In this document: one piece after another, positions 49,433-53,407 of the stretch | Position numbering within the stretch: the first letter of the stretch is position 1 | Layout of the letters: each line of letters starts with the position of its first letter | IMG/VR virus record: IMGVR_UViG_3300036859_000475 | Location: 1 to 53,407 of that record | Strand: one strand, 5' to 3' | DNA: 53,407 bases | Source: a virus | Made by a program: the position numbers and the translations under genes | Notes under the pieces: model-generated | Seen by the model: only the letters and a program-made list of their open reading frames with translations | Told to the model about the DNA's origin: nothing | Database searches by the model: none

Positions 49433-50220
49433 TCGCCGACCTCGCCGTCGTCGTCCCCTGGGTGGACGAGTGGCAGCGCGACGAGTTCATGCGGGCGTGG
49501 CGGCTATCGGAGATCCCGCCCTGGTTGTTCATGCTCCAGGACGAACATCGGCAGGGCTGCGCCGCCACGAAGAACCGCGGCGTGGCGATGGCCGTCGAGG
49601 CCGGCGCCGAGGTCGTGGTCGTGCTGGACGACGACTGTTATCCGTGCGAGCCCGGCGACTCGCTGGAATGGCTGGCCGAGCTTCATGCGCTGGCGCTGGC
49701 ACCACAGCCAGTCCAGCTCTTCGAGGTGGTGACCGACCCGCCGTCGCGCGGGACTCCCTATGGCTCGCTCGAGGTCGAGATGCCGGTCGCCGCGAGCATG
49801 GGCTTCTGGACGGGCTCGGGCGACTACTGCGCCGTTCGGCAGCTGGCGTTGGGGATCGACATGACGTTCTCGCGCCGCGCGATCCACGGCCGCTACTTCC
49901 CGCTGAGCGGCATGAACCTGGCCTTTCGGCCGCGCGACTGGGAGCCGTGGTGCCGCTTCGTAGACGTGCCGCGGTTCGACGACATCTGGATGGGCTGGAT
50001 GTGGCAGCGCGAGGCGTATCGCCGCGGGTACTGCTTCAACCTGGCAGGCCCGCTGGTGCGGCACGCTCGGCAGAGCAACGCGTGGAGAAACCTGCAAGTC
50101 GAGGCCCGTCACCTCGAAACCAACGAGGACCTGTGGCGCCAGATCGCCACCCACCCGGACCCGAGCTACGAAGGGCTCTGCGCCTTGCTCCCGGCCAGCC
50201 CGGGCGGGAGCGACCGATGA
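49429..50220 (+). CDS. Second GT-A-type glycosyltransferase
   Basis: 263 residues from GTG 49429 (GTGA). VVVPWVDEW, then VVVLDDDCYPCEPG (DDD 67-69) gives the donor-binding motif; SGMNLAFRPRDWEPW and FDDIWMGWMWQREAYRRGY form the acceptor side. Resembles plant-type reversibly glycosylated protein-like (GT75) enzymes in layout. Coupled to the TET-associated-type enzyme, so it may add a second sugar. Confidence 0.75.
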   Translation: MIADLAVVVPWVDEWQRDEFMRAWRLSEIPPWLFMLQDEHRQGCAATKNRGVAMAVEAGAEVVVVLDDDCYPCEPGDSLEWLAELHALALAPQPVQLFEVVTDPPSRGTPYGSLEVEMPVAASMGFWTGSGDYCAVRQLALGIDMTFSRRAIHGRYFPLSGMNLAFRPRDWEPWCRFVDVPRFDDIWMGWMWQREAYRRGYCFNLAGPLVRHARQSNAWRNLQVEARHLETNEDLWRQIATHPDPSYEGLCALLPASPGGSDR

Positions 50221-50664
50221 TCCCCGCGCGGGCGACGCGCCCGTACCTGCTCGTGGGCGAGGCCCCGGGGCAGGGAGGCGGCGCTGCGTTGGCCGGCGCG
50301 ATCGGCAAGCGGCTGGCCCACCTGCTCGGCGCGGAGCCGGCCGAGCACTTCGACCTGTGGCAACTTGCTCGACCAGTACCCGGGCTCGCTCGGGAAGGGG
50401 ACTTATTTCCCCGAGAGGCAGGGCCTGGCGGCGGCGAAGGCCGCAGTCGGCCGCTTCGCTTCGTGGCGCGGGGTCGTGCTGCTCGGGCGGCGCGTCGGCG
50501 ACGCCTTCGGGCTGCGAAGCCAGCTGCTCTTCCAGTGGACGCCTTTGGGCGACGGCCGAGCGGCGATCATGCCGCACCCCTCCGGCTTGAATCGCTGGTG
50601 AAACGACGCTTCCAACGCCGAGCGCGCGAGGCGATTCCTGCGGGGGCTGCGGGCGCCGTCGTGA
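50217..50664 (+). pseudogene. Broken uracil-DNA-glycosylase-like gene
   Basis: Frame 1 from ATG 50217 gives YLLVGEAPGQGG and runs to about 50360. The rest of the protein continues in the next frame: NLLDQYPGSLGKGTYFP, GVVLLGRRVGDAFGL, IMPHPSGLNRW, as in the uracil-DNA glycosylase superfamily. Removing one G near 50362 restores D-L-C-N-L-L-D. That frame then meets TGA at 50599-50601, where family members have Trp (NRWW). Beyond it the frame continues (NDASNAERARRFL) to 50664, with a GTGA overlap to the next gene. Two lesions: inactivated, or sequence errors. Confidence 0.75.
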
Positions 50665-51077
50665 AGTGCTCGTTCTGTTTGCGCCCGGCCGTCACCGACG
50701 AGTTCGAGGCGGAGCGCTTCGAATTCATGGGCGAGTCGCGCTTTCGGTGCTGCGCGATGCACGCCCACATGATCGCCCAGGCGGTGCTCTCGGAGGTGGG
50801 GATGCTCTTGAAGTGGAGGCACGAACTGATCGAGGCCGAAGCCCGACCGACCGTCGCAGACGCGGATCTGATCTTGGCAGCGAACGCGCGACACGTGAAG
50901 GAGCGCGACGAGGCCCGCGCGCTGGCGGACCAACTGGCCGAATTGCTCCCCGAGATCGCAGGGCTCCTGAAAGAGGTCGTCGAAGGGCGCGACCCCGGAG
51001 TGATGAGACTCAGTCAGGTGCTCGTCCAGGCCACCAGGACGCTGACCGCCTACGAAGCGCGAGACTGGAAAGCGTGA
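50661..51077 (+). CDS. Zinc-finger coiled-coil protein
   Basis: 138 residues from GTG 50661. CSFCLRPAV...CCAMH looks like a zinc finger; residues of about 75-125 are helical. Function unknown. Confidence 0.6.
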   Translation: MKCSFCLRPAVTDEFEAERFEFMGESRFRCCAMHAHMIAQAVLSEVGMLLKWRHELIEAEARPTVADADLILAANARHVKERDEARALADQLAELLPEIAGLLKEVVEGRDPGVMRLSQVLVQATRTLTAYEARDWKA

Positions 51078-51340
51078 TGTACGCGGACTCGCTCGTCGAG
51101 TTGCTACCTGGTGAGATGTTCGGTTACCCGGGTTCGTGCGGCTACTGGGTTGGCGACTTTGAGGACGGGATCACCGAGCTTGGCCTGCGCGCCTTCGCGT
51201 TCGAGGTCGAGGAGAACGACGCGGCTTGGCCTTACTTCACAGAGGCGTACTGGAACCCGCCGACGGAAGTGCCGTGTCCCCGCTGCGATGGGAGTGGGAA
51301 GGTGTCGGCGGGGGTCGCGAAGGAAATTATTTCTGCGTGA
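51077..51340 (+). CDS. Hypothetical protein with C-terminal CPRCDGSG
   Basis: 87 residues from ATG 51077 (TGATG); GTG 51074 is an equal alternative. Acidic and aromatic, ending in a CPRCDGSGK DnaJ-type half motif. Function unknown. Confidence 0.58.
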   Translation: MYADSLVELLPGEMFGYPGSCGYWVGDFEDGITELGLRAFAFEVEENDAAWPYFTEAYWNPPTEVPCPRCDGSGKVSAGVAKEIISA

Positions 51341-51373
51341 TCAAGCCGCGACGGCAAGCGGTGCGACCCTTCG

Positions 51374-51379
51374 TAGACT
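51374..51379 (+). promoter_or_regulatory. -10 box of small-terminase promoter
   Basis: TAGACT, 7 bases before GTG 51387. A weak ACGGCA lies 17 bases further upstream. Confidence 0.4.
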
Positions 51380-51386
51380 TGGGAGC

Positions 51387-52073
51387 GTGACCGAAGGACT
51401 GCCCGCGGGGCGCCTCACCGAGCCGTGGGAGCGCCAGCGAGGCGAGACGGCCAAGGCCTTCGCGGCCTTCGTCGCCTACAGGGAGCAGTCCCCCGACAAG
51501 AGGACGCTCGCGGCCGCGGCGAGGGCGACGTACGGCGAGCGGGGCGTCCGTAAGAACGGGCAGGTCATCGGAGTGATGCAGGAGTGGATCCGCCGGCACG
51601 AGTGGGCGGCGCGCGCGGCGGCGTGGGACGCGCACCTAGACGACCTGCGCCGGCGCGAGGACGAGAAGGCCGTCGTCGAGATGCAGCAGCGCCACCTTCG
51701 CGAAGCGGAGCTGATCCAGCGCACGCTGCTCTCGCCGGCGATGGCGCTGGCCAATCGGCTGCGCGCCGATCCGCAGGCCCAGTACCTGTTCGAAGGCACG
51801 GAGCTGCCCGCGCTCGTCCGGCTGGCCGACCGCGCCGGCCGCGGCTATGACCGCCTAGCGCGCTTCGAGCGCCTCGTGCGCGGCATCGCCGACCGCCTCG
51901 AGGTCACGGGCGCCGGCGGGGGCCCGATCGAGGTCTCCATGACGGTCGAGCAGGCATGCCTGGTCCTGGCGCCGTACCTGGGCGTCGAGCCGGCCGACGT
52001 GCCCCAGGCGATCGCCGACAGGCGACGGCAGCTCCGGGAGGCCGAGGGGGAGGAGGAGGCCTCGGCGGTGTAA
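51387..52073 (+). CDS. Terminase small subunit-like protein
   Basis: 228 residues from GTG 51387. An N-terminal helix-turn-helix region (RTLAAAARATYG...VIGVMQEWIRRHEWAARAAAWDAHLD) followed by a long charged helix and a Gly-rich linker is the usual layout of small terminases and related packaging initiators. It lies upstream of terL in the circular map, with six small genes between. No Shine-Dalgarno; probably leaderless. Confidence 0.7.
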   Translation: MTEGLPAGRLTEPWERQRGETAKAFAAFVAYREQSPDKRTLAAAARATYGERGVRKNGQVIGVMQEWIRRHEWAARAAAWDAHLDDLRRREDEKAVVEMQQRHLREAELIQRTLLSPAMALANRLRADPQAQYLFEGTELPALVRLADRAGRGYDRLARFERLVRGIADRLEVTGAGGGPIEVSMTVEQACLVLAPYLGVEPADVPQAIADRRRQLREAEGEEEASAV

Positions 52074-52079
52074 TCGGGG

Positions 52080-52108
52080 TTGACACGGTGCCGCGTGTCA
52101 GGTAAGAT
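52080..52108 (+). promoter_or_regulatory. Promoter for packaging/head operon
   Basis: TTGACA at 52080-52085, 17-base spacer, TAAGAT at 52103-52108. The best match to the sigma-70 consensus in the window. It should drive the run of overlapping genes across the map junction into terL and the head genes. Confidence 0.75.
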
Positions 52109-52115
52109 TACAGGC

Positions 52116-52280
52116 ATGAGCACCAACCAAACCCCGAGCCCCGAGAGGGGAGAAAGGAGGGTCCAGATGGGGACCTTCCAAGTGGCCTGCACCTGCGGGT
52201 GCGGCCAGGCAGTCGAGGCCCGCGACGAGGGCTTCAGCGCCACGACCGTCGGAGATCGCCGCCTGCGACAAGCGGCGTGA
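52116..52280 (+). CDS. Small zinc-knuckle protein, two possible starts
   Basis: ATG 52116 lies 7 bases after the -10 box and would be leaderless (54 residues). An internal ATG 52167 has an excellent Shine-Dalgarno (AGAAAGGAGG, 6 bases away) and would give 37 residues. Both share CTCGCGQ. Either or both starts may be used. Confidence 0.55.
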   Translation: MSTNQTPSPERGERRVQMGTFQVACTCGCGQAVEARDEGFSATTVGDRRLRQAA

Positions 52281-52287
52281 GGCGGGG

Positions 52288-52614
52288 ATGGTCAGCGTGA
52301 CCATCCGAAAGTCGGTTGCCTACAAGGCCGCCGACGAGCTCCACCGGAGGACCGGCGAGCGGGACATCCCGCTCACCATCGAGCGCGCCGCCGGCGCGAT
52401 CTTCGACGCGGTGCTGGCCAAGGCCGAGGACGTCGCGCACGACGCGATCGACGCCCCGGATCCCGACGACACCGACGACGAGCTCCGCGACGAGGTCATG
52501 GAGCTCGTCTTCGAGGTCAACGAGCGGATCCTGGCAGCGGTGCGGGACCGCCTCGTCGACTACGTCTGCGACGCCATCCCCATCCTGGAGCGGCCGACCG
52601 CCGACAAGCGATGA
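52288..52614 (+). CDS. Hypothetical acidic helical protein
   Basis: 108 residues, strongly acidic (DAPDPDDTDDELRDE) and helical. No family recognised. Confidence 0.6.
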   Translation: MVSVTIRKSVAYKAADELHRRTGERDIPLTIERAAGAIFDAVLAKAEDVAHDAIDAPDPDDTDDELRDEVMELVFEVNERILAAVRDRLVDYVCDAIPILERPTADKR

Positions 52615-52772
52615 CGCGCTCTACGCCATACACGAACGGGATGAGCGGCTGGGTGATCCGCGATGAGATCCAGCGCGCAGGGATGACCCGGCCGCACGTC
52701 AGCTGGTGGTACGGCCCGAACCACGGGCGGCGGGACAACGCCGACAGAGTGCGCGCTCCTCGGGCTTCGTGA
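52611..52772 (+). CDS. Hypothetical small protein
   Basis: 53 residues from ATG 52611 (ATGA overlap). MSGWVIRDEIQRAGMTRPHVSW suggests a short helical DNA-binding unit. Unproven. Confidence 0.5.
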   Translation: MTRSTPYTNGMSGWVIRDEIQRAGMTRPHVSWWYGPNHGRRDNADRVRAPRAS

Positions 52773-52802
52773 GAACCTCGAGATCCGACGAGAGGGGTTG
52801 GG

Positions 52803-52973
52803 ATGAGCAAGGTCATTCGCATCGACGAGGAGGTTCAGGCGGCCGTACTCGAGAAGAAGCACGACCTCGAACGAGCGCGCCGGCGGCCGGTCACCATGGG
52901 CGAGGCACTACGCGCAGCTGTTGAGGAGGCAACGGGCGAGGCGATCGGTCGTCCAGTCAAGGATCGCAAGTGA
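52803..52973 (+). CDS. Ribbon-helix-helix-like protein
   Basis: 56 residues. SKVIRIDEEVQAAVLEKK then TMGEALRAAVEEA has the strand-helix-helix rhythm of CopG/Arc repressors. Its stop overlaps the next start (GTGA). Confidence 0.6.
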   Translation: MSKVIRIDEEVQAAVLEKKHDLERARRRPVTMGEALRAAVEEATGEAIGRPVKDRK

Positions 52974-53176
52974 AGCCGTACGGGATCGCGGAGATCGCAC
53001 GGGCGCTCGACGCGCGTCCGGAGACGGTCGCACAGTGGCGCCGGCGCGGCAAGCTCCCGACGCCAACCGCCGAGCTCGCCATGGGTCCGGTATGGACCGC
53101 CGAGGAGATCGAGCCGTGGATCGACCTAGTCGCCAAGCTGGACGACGTTGGCCGACGGACGCTGACGCACACATGA
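52970..53176 (+). CDS. MerR-like helix-turn-helix protein
   Basis: 68 residues from GTG 52970. YGIAEIARALDARPETVAQWRRRGKLPTPTAEL is the HTH_17/excisionase-type DNA-binding domain. With no integrase present it is more likely a packaging or transcription factor. Confidence 0.75.
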   Translation: MKPYGIAEIARALDARPETVAQWRRRGKLPTPTAELAMGPVWTAEEIEPWIDLVAKLDDVGRRTLTHT

Positions 53177-53407
53177 GCGAGACGCCGACGGTCTACCTGG
53201 CACAGTTCGTCGTGCCGGCGGGGATCGTGGCGTGGTGCACACGTTGCGGCGCCGACGTCTACGTGCACGAGATCCAGCCAGGCTCCGATGTTTGTCGAGG
53301 CACGATGTTCGTCCGGACCTACGGGATGCTGCGGGCACGCCCGTGCGGTCACGAATGCAGCCTCGGAGGGGAAGGGTTGCCACTGATTCGGTGGCAGGCC
53401 CTGCAGC
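53173..53407 (+). CDS. 5' part of Cys-rich protein spanning the map junction
   Basis: ATG 53173 overlaps the previous stop (ATGA). The frame continues past the end of the window into 1-224 to give 90 residues, as described there. Confidence 0.75.
   Translation, partial: MSETPTVYLAQFVVPAGIVAWCTRCGADVYVHEIQPGSDVCRGTMFVRTYGMLRARPCGHECSLGGEGLPLIRWQALQ
53222..53407. repeat. Right copy of terminal overlap
   Basis: Matches 1-186 at 185 of 186 positions (A at 53280 against G at 59). Within the coding frame this changes CCG to CCA, both proline, so it is silent. Confidence 0.9.

Noticed and set aside
50599-50601. TGA read as tryptophan (altered genetic code)
   Set aside because: TGA is the normal stop in nearly all other genes here, including many ATGA and GTGA overlaps, so recoding across the genome is excluded.
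50217-51077. One long protein joining the glycosylase N-terminus to the zinc-finger protein
   Set aside because: The middle of that frame (about 50365-50640) is Arg/Ala-rich noise, while the neighbouring frame carries the glycosylase motifs; the long frame arises from a frameshift.
52970-53176. Excisionase of a temperate phage
   Set aside because: The helix-turn-helix type fits, but there is no integrase or attachment site and the gene lies in the packaging operon.
1-53407. CRISPR array, integrase, attachment site or insertion sequence
   Set aside because: No regularly spaced short repeats, no tyrosine or serine recombinase motifs and no transposase were seen; the only mobile elements supported are the intein and free-standing nuclease genes.

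Overview
The window is an essentially complete genome of a siphovirus-type tailed phage of high-GC bacteria. The first 186 bases recur at the right end with one mismatch, so the map closes into a circle of about 53,221 bp, and one gene runs across the join. GC-rich codons, many GTG and TTG starts, 4-base ATGA/GTGA gene overlaps and several apparent leaderless starts point to an actinobacterial host. I see no integrase, excisionase-integrase pair or attachment site, so nothing supports a temperate lifestyle.

The late rightward block starts at the right end (small terminase, promoter, short regulator-like genes, 51387-53407) and crosses the join. It continues with the large terminase, a portal fused to a MuF-type minor head protein, a prohead protease and the HK97-fold major capsid protein (to 8581). 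A 7-kb insert-like segment follows (8680-15646): a methyltransferase, two glycosyltransferases, three small structural-like proteins, an Endonuclease VII-like gene, a polyglycine protein and a protein of fourteen 20-residue repeats. Then come head-tail connectors (one interrupted by an endonuclease-bearing intein), tail terminator, major tail protein, frameshifted tail chaperones, tape measure, three large tail/receptor proteins, an amidase endolysin and holin-like membrane proteins (to 33390).

From 33441 to 37043 lies a string of small genes headed by a ribbon-helix-helix repressor with its own direct-repeat operator. It includes a possible tRNA-like RNA, many Cys-rich microproteins and a cytosine-C5 DNA methyltransferase with a second conserved protein encoded inside it in another frame. 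A leftward block (41516 to 37050) carries nuclease-like proteins, a ParB-like protein, a RecT-like annealing protein, an HNH nuclease and a secreted lysozyme-like protein with a small membrane partner. A rightward early/middle block (41682-51340) holds ArdC-like antirestriction, GIY-YIG-like and HNH nucleases, a replication-initiation-like protein, MazG-like and VRR-NUC proteins, LmbU-like and ParB-like regulators, a TET-associated-type glycosyltransferase, a second glycosyltransferase and a broken uracil-DNA-glycosylase-like gene.

No DNA polymerase, helicase or ligase was recognised, so replication probably relies on the host. A recurring promoter form (TTGAC-N17-TAnnnT) heads the capsid, accessory head, tail and packaging transcription units; its -35 box often lies in the last codons of the gene upstream.
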